From Lachnospiraceae bacterium UBA1066 (lineage in GTDB: Bacteria > Bacillota > Clostridia > Lachnospirales > Lachnospiraceae), in assembly GCA_002316215.1 (NCBI GenBank), contig DCDB01000298.1:1-16780 (forward strand): a DNA stretch of 16,780 nt, written 5' to 3'. Of this stretch, positions 7,049 to 14,067 are shown in pieces. Every line of letters starts with the position of its first letter. Position 1 is the first letter of the stretch. Below the pieces are notes generated by a model. It was not told the origin of the DNA and did not search any database. It was given only the letters and a program-made list of their open reading frames with translations. The position numbers and the translations under genes were made by a program.

Positions 7049-7090
7049 CAGAAGAACTTTGAACACCCTCATTGGTTCAAAGCTCTTCTG
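7049..7090 (-). terminator. Hairpin terminator of the EIIBCA gene
   Basis: CAGAAGAACTTTGAAC (7049-7064) pairs with GTTCAAAGCTCTTCTG (7075-7090) with one mismatch around a 10-nt loop. It lies 65 bp beyond the EIIBCA stop. The sequence after it on the minus strand (TCATTTCTCTTTAT) is only moderately T-rich, so termination may be imperfect. Confidence 0.62.
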
Positions 7091-7155
7091 TCAGTAAACA
7101 TTATAAGTATCTTACTAAAGCTTTAACACCCTTTATCCGTATTCCGGCGCAGCCG

Positions 7156-9090
7156 TCAGACTTCGTCTGAGCTCAGGCTTTCAGGATCCGGTTTTACGGC
7201 CGATTTTTCTATCTCAGCCGGAGTTGCAATTTTGAACTTCTTGTAATCGTCTGAGTTTGTCAGCAGGAGCACAACAACATCCGGATATCCGGCTGCCTTA
7301 ATTGCAGCCCGGTCGAAGGTCACCAGCTGCTGTCCTTCGGTTACCTTGTCATTTTCCTTAACAAGCGTCTTGAAACCCTTACCTTCCATCTTGACCGTAT
7401 CAACACCGATATGGATCAGAATCTCCATCCCGCTGTCTGTTGTAATACCGACAGCGTGGCCTGTCTCTGCAACCGTGCTGATTGTACCTGCACACGGAGA
7501 TACGACTATGCCTTCCTCCGGCTGAATGCCGACGCCTTTGCCCATGACGCCTGAAGCAAAAGTCTCATCGGGAATATTTGCCTGTTCAACGATTTCACCG
7601 TGAACCGGTGCTTTGATAGTCCCGGCTTCGCAGGTCATGACTGTCGGAAGCGGGCCGCGCGAAGCAATCTCAGAAGCTTCTTTGGCTTCATTCGCTGCTT
7701 TTGTTTTATCATTATCCGCTGCATCTTCGTGCCAGACAATCATTGTCAAAATGAATGCCGTACCTCCGGCGATCAGAAGCAGGATGCAATAAAGAGGAAT
7801 ATTGTTTATTGTCAGGAAGCCCGGAATACCTGTAACACCGTAAGCCGTTGCACCGATTCCGGAAATCGAGCCGAACCAGGCGCCGATGGCGCCGCCGATC
7901 ATACCGCAGATGAAAGGCTTCATCAGGCGAAGGTTGACACCGAAGATAGCCGGCTCAGTGATACCCAGGGAAGCAGAGAGTGAGGAAGGAAGCGCAACAG
8001 CCCTTCTCTTTGCATTCTTGGTCTTAATAGCAACCGCAAGGCAGGCGCCGAACTGTGCAACGTTAGCAGCGGATGCAATCGGCATCCAGATATTCACACC
8101 GCCCTGCTCGGCAAGCATACCGGCCTCAATGATATTGTACATATGATGCAGGCCCATGACAACGGTAATGGGATAAATGGCACCCATGACCAAAGCACCG
8201 ACACCGAACCCGACTGTAATAAGGATCTTTGCACCTGCAAGAACCCAGGTCTCAAGCGTTGAGAAAATAGGTCCGATAATCGTGAAAGTTACAAAAGCCG
8301 TTACCATGACTGTGACCAGAGGAGTGACAAAAAGATCAATCACCTCAGGAACGTGCTTATGCAGCCATTTTTCCAGGACACTCATCAGGAATACTGCAAT
8401 AATAACCGGAATGACATGGCCCTGATAGCCTACCTGGCGCACATTGAAGAAAAGCAGATGCCAGACCTTAATGTCAGATGCAGCCGTAGTGGCAACTGCC
8501 CAGGCATTCAGCAGGTTGGAGTGGATCATCAAAAGACCGATAACAGCACCGAGGAAAATGTTGCCGCCGAAGACACGTGCGGCACTGATGGCAACAATAA
8601 CAGGCAGATAAGCAAATGCCGTATTGGATACCATATCAAGGAATCCGTACCAGTCACTGGATGAGAAACTCGGAATCGCTTTGCCCAAAGCCTCAACAAG
8701 GCCCATCATCAGGCCTGATGCAACGATTGCCGGAAGAATAGGAACAAAGACATCACCAAGAGTCTTAATCATTCTCTTCCAGACCGGCATCTTGGCTGCG
8801 GCTGCAGCTTTGACGTCAGCTTTTGTAGCGGCTGTCATGCCTGTAATCGCCAGGAACTCATCATAAACCTTGTTGACGGTGCCGGTGCCGATAATCAGCT
8901 GCAGCTGGCCGTTTGATGTAAAAAGCCCTTTGACGCCTTCCACATCTTCAAGTGCCTTTGTATCAAGCTTACTGTTATCTGCGATAACAAGACGAAGCCT
9001 GGTTGCACAGTGAGCTGCACTGACAACATTTTCCTTACCGCCCAGATGGCTGACTATTTCTTCCGCACACTTGTGATAATCTAATGCCAT
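7156..9090 (-). CDS. PTS permease EIIBCA, sucrose (ScrA-like) class
   Basis: A 644-residue single-chain sugar permease that takes up and phosphorylates its substrate. The IIB domain (1-85) carries the phosphorylated C28 in AAHCATRLRLV. The IIC membrane domain spans about 100-455 and includes the GITEPAIFGVNL loop near the sugar site. The C-terminal IIA domain (about 490-630) is of the glucose type, with H545 and the phosphorylated H560 in ILIHIGVDTV. IIB details (VKGLF, GTGTVNKVYDEF) and IIC segments (NLLNAW, VGYQGHVIP, VTGIPGFL) resemble sucrose permeases more than trehalose or aryl-beta-glucoside ones. The substrate remains inferred, as no phospho-sugar hydrolase is present. The start at 9090 is preferred over the ATG at 9096 because GGGAGG ends 7 nt before it and only 1 nt before the other. 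It is probably controlled by the upstream LacI-family gene and by catabolite repression. Confidence 0.93.
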   Translation of the reverse strand: MALDYHKCAEEIVSHLGGKENVVSAAHCATRLRLVIADNSKLDTKALEDVEGVKGLFTSNGQLQLIIGTGTVNKVYDEFLAITGMTAATKADVKAAAAAKMPVWKRMIKTLGDVFVPILPAIVASGLMMGLVEALGKAIPSFSSSDWYGFLDMVSNTAFAYLPVIVAISAARVFGGNIFLGAVIGLLMIHSNLLNAWAVATTAASDIKVWHLLFFNVRQVGYQGHVIPVIIAVFLMSVLEKWLHKHVPEVIDLFVTPLVTVMVTAFVTFTIIGPIFSTLETWVLAGAKILITVGFGVGALVMGAIYPITVVMGLHHMYNIIEAGMLAEQGGVNIWMPIASAANVAQFGACLAVAIKTKNAKRRAVALPSSLSASLGITEPAIFGVNLRLMKPFICGMIGGAIGAWFGSISGIGATAYGVTGIPGFLTINNIPLYCILLLIAGGTAFILTMIVWHEDAADNDKTKAANEAKEASEIASRGPLPTVMTCEAGTIKAPVHGEIVEQANIPDETFASGVMGKGVGIQPEEGIVVSPCAGTISTVAETGHAVGITTDSGMEILIHIGVDTVKMEGKGFKTLVKENDKVTEGQQLVTFDRAAIKAAGYPDVVVLLLTNSDDYKKFKIATPAEIEKSAVKPDPESLSSDEV

Positions 9091-9135
9091 TTTCATTCCT
9101 CCCGTTTTTAATCTTATCCCTTTTTATCGCCATTG

Positions 9136-9149
9136 TGAAATCGGTTTCA
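9136..9149. promoter_or_regulatory. LacI-type operator or CcpA cre site before EIIBCA
   Basis: TGAAATCGGTTTCA is an almost perfect palindrome. On the minus strand it reads TGAAACCGATTTCA, which fits the cre consensus TGWNANCGNTNWCA at every position. It lies just downstream of the predicted transcription start, where a bound repressor blocks elongation. Both CcpA and the local LacI-family protein are candidates. The consensus does not separate them. Confidence 0.78.
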
Positions 9150-9161
9150 TTACTACGGTCT

Positions 9162-9190
9162 ATTATGAATTCAAGACGCATTTTTGTAAA
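9162..9190 (-). promoter_or_regulatory. Promoter of the EIIBCA gene
   Basis: On the minus strand there is TTTACA (9185-9190), a 17-bp spacer and CATAAT (9162-9167). Transcription would start near 9155, giving a leader of about 65 nt. No antiterminator-type (RAT/terminator) structure is seen in the leader, so regulation is probably by the operator just downstream. Confidence 0.65.
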
Positions 9191-9343
9191 GCCGTAAAAC
9201 TGCATGGAAATTTTAGACGTTTTTTATACATTTTTAATAATGCACGCATAAAAAGTCCAAAAAGTGACCTGCAGGGCATAAAAAAGCAAACGCGGCCAGA
9301 TCAGTCTTTCTATAATTTCCGGGATATTTTAACGCGCATTAAA
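9191..9343. other. A/T-rich spacer upstream of the EIIBCA promoter
   Basis: No gene is visible. A near-palindrome TTAACGCGCATTAA lies at 9329-9342 directly beside the terminator stem. Otherwise only A-tracts are seen. Confidence 0.35.
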
Positions 9344-9374
9344 AAAAAGAGAATCCAGAACGGATTTTCTTTTT
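9344..9374. terminator. Hairpin terminator, probably for the LacI-family gene
   Basis: AAAAAGAGAATCC pairs with GGATTTTCTTTTT across a 5-nt loop with one wobble pair. Flanking A and T runs make it usable in both directions. For minus-strand transcripts from lacI it lies about 230 bp after the stop and insulates the EIIBCA promoter. Confidence 0.65.
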
Positions 9375-9414
9375 AATAAATAAAATCAGTTACAGTTTCA
9401 TCTTAATATAGGGG

Positions 9415-9541
9415 ATTTCGCAATATTCGAATTTAATGGATTTCGCAATATACGAACTTTCGCGATATTCGAACTTTCGCGATATAAGAGCTTTCACAAT
9501 GCAGGAGCTTTCTTGATATAAAAACTTTCTCAATTTCGGAA
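9415..9541. repeat. Seven copies of a degenerate 17-bp tandem repeat
   Basis: Copies start at 9415, 9440, 9457, 9474, 9491, 9508 and 9525. The last six are exactly head-to-tail, and the first is set apart by 8 nt. The best copies are ATTTCGCAATATTCGAA and CTTTCGCGATATTCGAA. Nearly all keep TTTC at positions 2-5, an A/T-rich core and a purine-rich end. Identity falls towards the lacI side. The array lies between the lacI stop and its likely terminator. No spacers separate copies, so it is not CRISPR. A unit of 17 bp keeps no fixed helical face. Confidence 0.85.
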
Positions 9542-9602
9542 TTCTATGATGCAGGCTTCAAAAATTTCCAGGAAATCAATTTATTCTTCCGAAACGCTTC
9601 TT

Positions 9603-10583
9603 TTAAATTGATTCCCTTTTCTCGAAGCTGAATCCCAGCTTCATCTCGACGCTCGCCGTATCGCCTGATTGTATCATCTGAAGGATTTTTCTTGCAGCCT
9701 CGCTTCCGCTTTCCCTGTAGGAAAAGTGAACCGTGGTGATCGGAGGCGACGTCACACGTGATATCCTGTTGTCGCCGAAACCGGCAAGTGCAATTTTTTC
9801 CGGAACGGGAATACCCTTTTCCTTAAGATAACTGAGAACACCTACTGCAATACTGTCCGTGGCACAAATAATTGCTTCCGCATCCGGATAGGCCTTAAGG
9901 AGACGCACAGCTGCTTCATAGCCTGCCTCTATTGAAAAGTCAGCCGTTTCCGTCATTTCATGCGTAACTTCCAGTCTGGCGCACTTCATCGCCTCCTCAT
10001 AACCCCGGCAGCGCTCCAGGCCGACGGCGACGTCTGCCTTCATAACACCGATATAAGAAATCTTTTTTCTTCCGGTCTTAATAATTTCCGATGCAATAGT
10101 AAAGCCGGCATTAAAATCGTCATTAAAAATGCAGGAAAAGCCGGGAAGCCTCTGCCCGACAATGACTAAAGGAAGGCTCATGCTGTTCAGCAGCTTCCTG
10201 TGCTCTTTTGTAAAGACAGTTGCAATAAAGATAATTCCGTCCACATGCGTTCTCGACAGGACACGGATATAATCGATTTCCCTGGCCGGGTTATTTTCTG
10301 TCGTCGCCAGAATCATCTGATACCCGTTTTCGTTCAGTACCGTGACAATTCCCGCAACAATACTGGAAATAGAATCCGAATTGATTCTTGGCAGCACAAC
10401 GCCGACCATCCTGGTTTTCTTTGAACGGAGGGCTTGTGCCTGTACCGACGGTTTATAGCCTGTTTTATCTATGACCGTACGAATTTTTTCTTTTTTTTCA
10501 TCACTGATATAGCCGTTATTCAGATAACGTGAAACTGCCGCTCTGGATACTCCCGCCATCTTCGCGATTTCGCTGATATTCAT
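9603..10583 (-). CDS. LacI/GalR-family transcriptional regulator
   Basis: A 326-residue repressor. The N-terminal helix-turn-helix begins ISEIAKMAGVSRAAVSRYLN and is followed by the hinge region (SVQAQALRSKKTRMVGVVLPRI). A two-lobed periplasmic-binding-type sensor domain fills the rest. The length is normal for the family. The start has GGAGG 4 nt before the ATG. It lies upstream of the EIIBCA gene on the same strand, separated by a terminator and that gene's own promoter, an arrangement common for sugar-specific repressors such as ScrR. A cre-like dyad at the EIIBCA promoter and a related dyad in its own promoter are its likely operators. The effector (sugar or sugar phosphate) cannot be read from the sequence. 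It is unlikely to be CcpA, since the recognition helix differs from VSMATVSRVVN. Confidence 0.93.
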   Translation of the reverse strand: MNISEIAKMAGVSRAAVSRYLNNGYISDEKKEKIRTVIDKTGYKPSVQAQALRSKKTRMVGVVLPRINSDSISSIVAGIVTVLNENGYQMILATTENNPAREIDYIRVLSRTHVDGIIFIATVFTKEHRKLLNSMSLPLVIVGQRLPGFSCIFNDDFNAGFTIASEIIKTGRKKISYIGVMKADVAVGLERCRGYEEAMKCARLEVTHEMTETADFSIEAGYEAAVRLLKAYPDAEAIICATDSIAVGVLSYLKEKGIPVPEKIALAGFGDNRISRVTSPPITTVHFSYRESGSEAARKILQMIQSGDTASVEMKLGFSFEKRESI

Positions 10584-10633
10584 GCTTCCTCCGCCGATAA
10601 AGGCTCTTCTAAAGCAATAACGACTTATAATTC

Positions 10634-10662
10634 ATCCTAACATGAACACTTTTTCACGTCAA
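10634..10662 (-). promoter_or_regulatory. Promoter of the LacI-family gene
   Basis: On the minus strand there is TTGACG (10657-10662), a 17-bp spacer and TAGGAT (10634-10639). It starts only 6 bp after the stop of the upstream DNA glycosylase gene, so lacI need not depend on that gene's transcript. Confidence 0.62.
10643..10656. promoter_or_regulatory. Possible autoregulatory operator in the lacI promoter
   Basis: TGAACACTTTTTCA matches the EIIBCA operator TGAAATCGGTTTCA at 10 of 14 positions, including both outer TGAA/TTCA arms. It fills the -35/-10 spacer. The central CG is missing, so affinity may be lower. Autoregulation is inference. Confidence 0.42.
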
Positions 10663-10667
10663 TATTT

Positions 10668-11162
10668 TTACAGAATCTTGTGCCACGCTTCGAGCAGCCT
10701 TTCATAGTTCCACGCCGCATTCGCAGGACTGGTCGAAGGAAGCGTAACGGAAGGGATGCCGGTAAGCGGCTGCTGATAGGCTGCATATAGTTTTCCCGCA
10801 GTTCTGCCGTTTGTATAAATCCTGCGGATGCTGCAGGACGACAGGATCAAAGCAAGATCCGCCGGCTTTACATTTCTAATGCTGCTGTCGGAGGATCCCG
10901 CTATATCGCACTCCGCAATTACATCCCATAAAGCTATTCCGTGTCTTTCGAGAAGCACCTTTTTTTCCCCGACGGATCCGGGCAGTTTATCACCATAAAG
11001 GCCCGAAAGGACTTTCCAGAAACGATTCTGCGGATTTCCGTAATAAAAACCTTCCTCCCGCGATTTAACGGAAGGGAACGAACCAAGTATAAGAACTCTG
11101 GAATGTGCACCATAAACCGGCTCGAATTCGTGACGGACTGTCCGGATTTCATTTTTCTTCAT
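10668..11162 (-). CDS. Family 6 uracil-DNA-glycosylase-like DNA-deoxyinosine glycosylase
   Basis: A 164-residue cytosolic repair enzyme of the uracil-DNA glycosylase fold, closest to the hypoxanthine-DNA glycosylase (HDG, family 6) group that removes deaminated adenine. Visible motifs are LGSFPS (26-31), YYGNPQNRFW (40-49), ALWDV (77-81) and LPSTSPAN (141-148), which match the family's catalytic and DNA-clamping segments in order and spacing. The size is normal. An AGGAAG site precedes the ATG by 8 nt. It is divergent from the GH2 gene across 74 bp of A/T-rich DNA. The assignment to HDG rather than another small UDG subgroup is probable, not certain. Confidence 0.88.
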   Translation of the reverse strand: MKKNEIRTVRHEFEPVYGAHSRVLILGSFPSVKSREEGFYYGNPQNRFWKVLSGLYGDKLPGSVGEKKVLLERHGIALWDVIAECDIAGSSDSSIRNVKPADLALILSSCSIRRIYTNGRTAGKLYAAYQQPLTGIPSVTLPSTSPANAAWNYERLLEAWHKIL

Positions 11163-11224
11163 TATATATCTTCCTGTGAAAAAGATTTTTATTTTGTATT
11201 ATTTTAAAACGCATTCATCTAAGC

Positions 11225-11230
11225 TATAAT
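11225..11230 (+). promoter_or_regulatory. -10 box giving a probably leaderless GH2 transcript
   Basis: A perfect TATAAT ends 6 bp before the GH2 ATG at 11237, so transcription should begin at or within a base or so of the A of the start codon. No Shine-Dalgarno sequence is present upstream of that ATG. The -35 region (TTTTAA/TTTAAA near 11202-11208) is weak. Confidence 0.5.
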
Positions 11231-11236
11231 AGCATC

Positions 11237-12973
11237 ATGAACATAAAAGATGCACTCTCAACTTTTCAATTTGGAAAAAAAGAAGTCAGCCGCAACAGCC
11301 TGCTGACGCCCTGGGGCGAAAAGCTCGACCCGGATCATGTCCTTACAGAATACCCAAGGCCGCAGATGCGCAGATCTTCCTTCACGATTCTCAACGGGTA
11401 TTGGGAATACGCCATAACAGAAAGTCCCAGGCCGCCGCAGGTCTTCGACGGAAAAATCCTGGTGCCTTTTTCTCCCGAAACGACTCTCTCAGGCGTCGGA
11501 CGCCAATTAATGCCGGAAGAATATCTCTGGTACCGCAGAAAGATCAGGATCGATGCTGTTCCGGAAAGCAAACGGCTGTTTCTCAATTTCGGAGCTGTTG
11601 ACGAAGAAGCCGCCGTTTTTCTGAACGGCATCATGGTAAAAGAACACTCCGGCGGATATCTTTCATTTTCCGCAGAACTCACAGACGCTGTAAAAGAAGG
11701 AGTCAATATCCTGTCCATCAGAGTACGGGATTCCAGCGACACTTCTTGGAAAAACCGCGGCAAACAAAAGCTTGCGCCCGGCGGTATGTTTTATACGGCC
11801 CAAAGCGGAATCTGGCAGACGGTCTGGCTCGAATGGACTCCTGTGGATTTTATCCGCGAACTCAAAATCACGCCGCTTTTCGATTCCGGGGATGTCCGTA
11901 TCACGGTCTTTACTTCATCTTTCATTCCGGCCGAAATTACCGTCTGCGGAATTTCAGCGAAAGCAGTATCCGGTAAACCATGTTTGATTCATATAAAAGA
12001 ACTGCATCCGTGGTCTCCCGAAGATCCTTTTCTCTATCCCGTCGTAATAAAAGCCGGCGAAGATACCGTATACTCCTATTTTGCGATGCGTAAATATTCT
12101 GTCGCACAAGATAAAAAGGGAATTTCACGTCTTTTCCTTAACAATAAACCTTATTTTCAAAACGGTGTGCTCGACCAGGGCTACTGGTCGGATGGTCTCT
12201 ACACAGCTCCCAGTGATGAAGCCCTGGTAAATGACATTCTTTCAATGAAAGCCCTCGGCTTCAACATGATCCGCAAACATTTAAAAATCGAATCCATGCG
12301 CTGGTATTATCACTGCGACAGACTCGGCATGATCGTCTGGCAGGATATGCTGAACGGCGGGGGCCGGTCTCTCATGACCTTTCTTCTTTATCTCCCCACC
12401 GCACTGCCCTTTGTCACTTCACAGTTTTCCGACAGGAACTACCCCCTCTTCTCGCGTACTTCAGCAAAGGGGCGAAGAAGTTGGCTGCTTGAATGCCGCG
12501 AAACAATACATCAGCTCTATAACTGTCCCTGCATCGGTTTATGGACAGCCTTCAATGAAGGCTGGGGACAGTTTGATGCACTGAAGGTCACGGCGAAAAT
12601 AAAGTCCTGGGATTCCACAAGACCGGTAGATCACGCCAGCGGCTGGTACGATCAGGGCGGCGGTGACGTCAAGTCACTGCATAATTATTTTCGCGCTCTT
12701 AAAATAAAACCCGAGGCTCGTCCTTTCTGTTTTTCCGAATACGGAGGGCTTTCCTGCCATATCACGGGACACAGCTGGTCGTCCCAGGATTTTGCCTACA
12801 CAAAATTCAAAAATCCCGAAGAGCTGAAAAAAGCTTTCTTCAGTCTCCGGGAAAAGATCTTAAAGTTAAAGGATGAAGGTCTGGCCGCTGCCGTCTACAC
12901 GCAGGTTTCTGATGTTGAAGAAGAAATCAACGGTATCCTTACATTTGACAGAAAAATCAATAAACTCATCTGA
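11237..12973 (+). CDS. Glycoside hydrolase family 2 protein
   Basis: A 578-residue GH2 enzyme of the beta-galactosidase/beta-glucuronidase superfamily. It has an N-terminal sugar-binding jelly-roll (about 45-200, with LNGYWEYA, EEYLWYRRK and GIWQTVWLEW), a short immunoglobulin-like domain (about 205-290) and a TIM barrel. The acid/base is E441 in TAFNEGWGQ and the likely nucleophile is E501 in CFSEYGG. There is no signal peptide, so it acts in the cytosol on an imported or intracellular glycoside. The substrate cannot be told. The start is set by the conserved segment from residue 22 (LLTPWGEKLDP): no downstream ATG could keep it. No ribosome site is visible before the ATG, in line with a leaderless mRNA. 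It is convergent with the glycosyltransferase gene and divergent from the DNA glycosylase. Confidence 0.94.
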   Translation: MNIKDALSTFQFGKKEVSRNSLLTPWGEKLDPDHVLTEYPRPQMRRSSFTILNGYWEYAITESPRPPQVFDGKILVPFSPETTLSGVGRQLMPEEYLWYRRKIRIDAVPESKRLFLNFGAVDEEAAVFLNGIMVKEHSGGYLSFSAELTDAVKEGVNILSIRVRDSSDTSWKNRGKQKLAPGGMFYTAQSGIWQTVWLEWTPVDFIRELKITPLFDSGDVRITVFTSSFIPAEITVCGISAKAVSGKPCLIHIKELHPWSPEDPFLYPVVIKAGEDTVYSYFAMRKYSVAQDKKGISRLFLNNKPYFQNGVLDQGYWSDGLYTAPSDEALVNDILSMKALGFNMIRKHLKIESMRWYYHCDRLGMIVWQDMLNGGGRSLMTFLLYLPTALPFVTSQFSDRNYPLFSRTSAKGRRSWLLECRETIHQLYNCPCIGLWTAFNEGWGQFDALKVTAKIKSWDSTRPVDHASGWYDQGGGDVKSLHNYFRALKIKPEARPFCFSEYGGLSCHITGHSWSSQDFAYTKFKNPEELKKAFFSLREKILKLKDEGLAAAVYTQVSDVEEEINGILTFDRKINKLI

Positions 12974-12984
12974 AACCGGACACA

Positions 12985-13024
12985 GAAGAAAACGGCCTGA
13001 ATTTATAACCCGTCTGTTTTCTTC
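12985..13024. terminator. Possible convergent terminator between GH2 and GT2 genes
   Basis: GAAGAAAAC (12985-12993) pairs perfectly with GTTTTCTTC (13016-13024) over a 22-nt loop, followed by TTTCC on the plus strand. It overlaps the last codons of the glycosyltransferase gene. The large loop and low GC make it a weak candidate. Confidence 0.3.
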
Positions 13025-13977
13025 TTTCCGTCATTCAAAAATTCATCGACAATAAAACGCGGACGTCCTTTCGTCTCAAGATAGATCTTACCGATATACT
13101 CACCGACAACCCCTATCGAAAGAAGGATCATCCCTCCCACAGCCCAGATTGAAACGATAAGAGAGCTCCAGCCGGCAACTGTTGCGCCTCTGATTTTCTG
13201 GACAATCCCCCAGATCAGCAGAACGATACTTACCAGAAAAACGCCGACGCCCAGATTCGTAATGATCCTGATCGGGACAATACTTAAGGATGTGATTCCC
13301 TCAAAGGCAAAAGCAAGCATCTTTTTCAGGGGATATTTGCTCTTTCCTGCAAAACGCGCGCCGCGTTCATAATAAACGACGTCTGTCTTGAAACCGATCA
13401 TGGGAACGATACCGCGCAGAAAGAGGTTCACTTCTTTAAACTCCGCCAGGGCATTCAGGGTACGCCGGCTCATGAGACGGTAATCGGCATGATTGTCAAC
13501 AATGTTAACTCCCATTTTTTCCAAAAGCCGATAATAAAGTCCAGCGGTGCCCCTTTTGAATTTCGTATCCGTCTTGCGGCTGTTCCTTACGCCATAGACG
13601 ATTTCACAGCCTCCCTCATATTTTGCGATCATTTCGTCAACTGCTTCGATATCATCCTGAAGATCGGCATCCATTGAAACGGAAATATCACAATACTTCC
13701 GCGCTGTCATAAGTCCTGCAAGGAGCGCGTTCTGATGGCCTCTGTTCCGGCTTAAAGAAAGCCCTGAGAAGGCCGGATTCCATTCATGCAGCTTTTTAAT
13801 AATTTCCCAGGTTCTGTCAGAACTGCCGTCATTGACGAACAGAATCCGGCTTTCATCTGAAATTTTATTTGCCCTTAGAAGTTTGTTATATTTTGCGAAT
13901 AACCGCTTCGCCGTTTCCGGAAGCACTTCTTCCTCATTGTAGCATGGAAGAACAAAATACAAGACTGTGTCTTTCAT
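13003..13977 (-). CDS. Membrane-anchored family 2 glycosyltransferase (GtrB/DPM1-like)
   Basis: A 324-residue enzyme likely to move a sugar from a nucleotide donor to undecaprenyl phosphate at the inner face of the membrane. The GT-A domain shows VLPCYNEEE, VNDGSSD (48-54), SRNRGHQNA and the metal-binding DADLQDD (103-109), then the acceptor-side ADYRLMSRR. Two C-terminal transmembrane helices (about 232-262 and 270-297) are followed by GEYIGKIYLETKGRPRF. This layout is that of GtrB, CsbB and YkoT proteins. GtrB-type lipid-linked sugars usually decorate wall polymers or glycoproteins with a flippase and a GT-C partner, neither of which is in the window. AAAAAGGA precedes the ATG by 8 nt. It lies 90 bp after the lectin gene on the same strand. 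Confidence 0.92.
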   Translation of the reverse strand: MKDTVLYFVLPCYNEEEVLPETAKRLFAKYNKLLRANKISDESRILFVNDGSSDRTWEIIKKLHEWNPAFSGLSLSRNRGHQNALLAGLMTARKYCDISVSMDADLQDDIEAVDEMIAKYEGGCEIVYGVRNSRKTDTKFKRGTAGLYYRLLEKMGVNIVDNHADYRLMSRRTLNALAEFKEVNLFLRGIVPMIGFKTDVVYYERGARFAGKSKYPLKKMLAFAFEGITSLSIVPIRIITNLGVGVFLVSIVLLIWGIVQKIRGATVAGWSSLIVSIWAVGGMILLSIGVVGEYIGKIYLETKGRPRFIVDEFLNDGKKKTDGL

Positions 13978-13994
13978 CGCTTATTCCTTTTTAT

Positions 13995-14036
13995 ATTATA
14001 AATGGTTTGGGTGCCAAAAGAACCTTGGTGTGCCAA
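13995..14036 (-). promoter_or_regulatory. Promoter of the GT2 gene with two tandem dyads
   Basis: On the minus strand a perfect TATAAT (13995-14000) lies 17 bp before the ATG and has no good -35 box. Instead two related dyads lie just upstream: TTTGG-GTG-CCAAA (14006-14018) and TTGG-TGTG-CCAA (14025-14036), centred about 18-19 bp apart. The arrangement suggests binding of a dimeric regulator over the -35 region. Confidence 0.5.
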
Positions 14037-14067
14037 TGATGCGGATGTCCAAAGTATCTTTTCGCTT

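Noticed and set aside
9097..9155. LicT/SacY-type RNA antiterminator before the PTS gene
   Set aside because: The short leader holds the operator and ribosome site only, with no RAT-like stem or terminator.
9415..9541. CRISPR array
   Set aside because: Units are contiguous, degenerate and only 17 bp with no unique spacers. No cas genes are present.
9564..9576. ATTTCC-A-GGAAAT dyad as the lacI terminator
   Set aside because: The stem is at most 5 bp once a loop is allowed. The longer hairpin at 9344-9374 is a better candidate.
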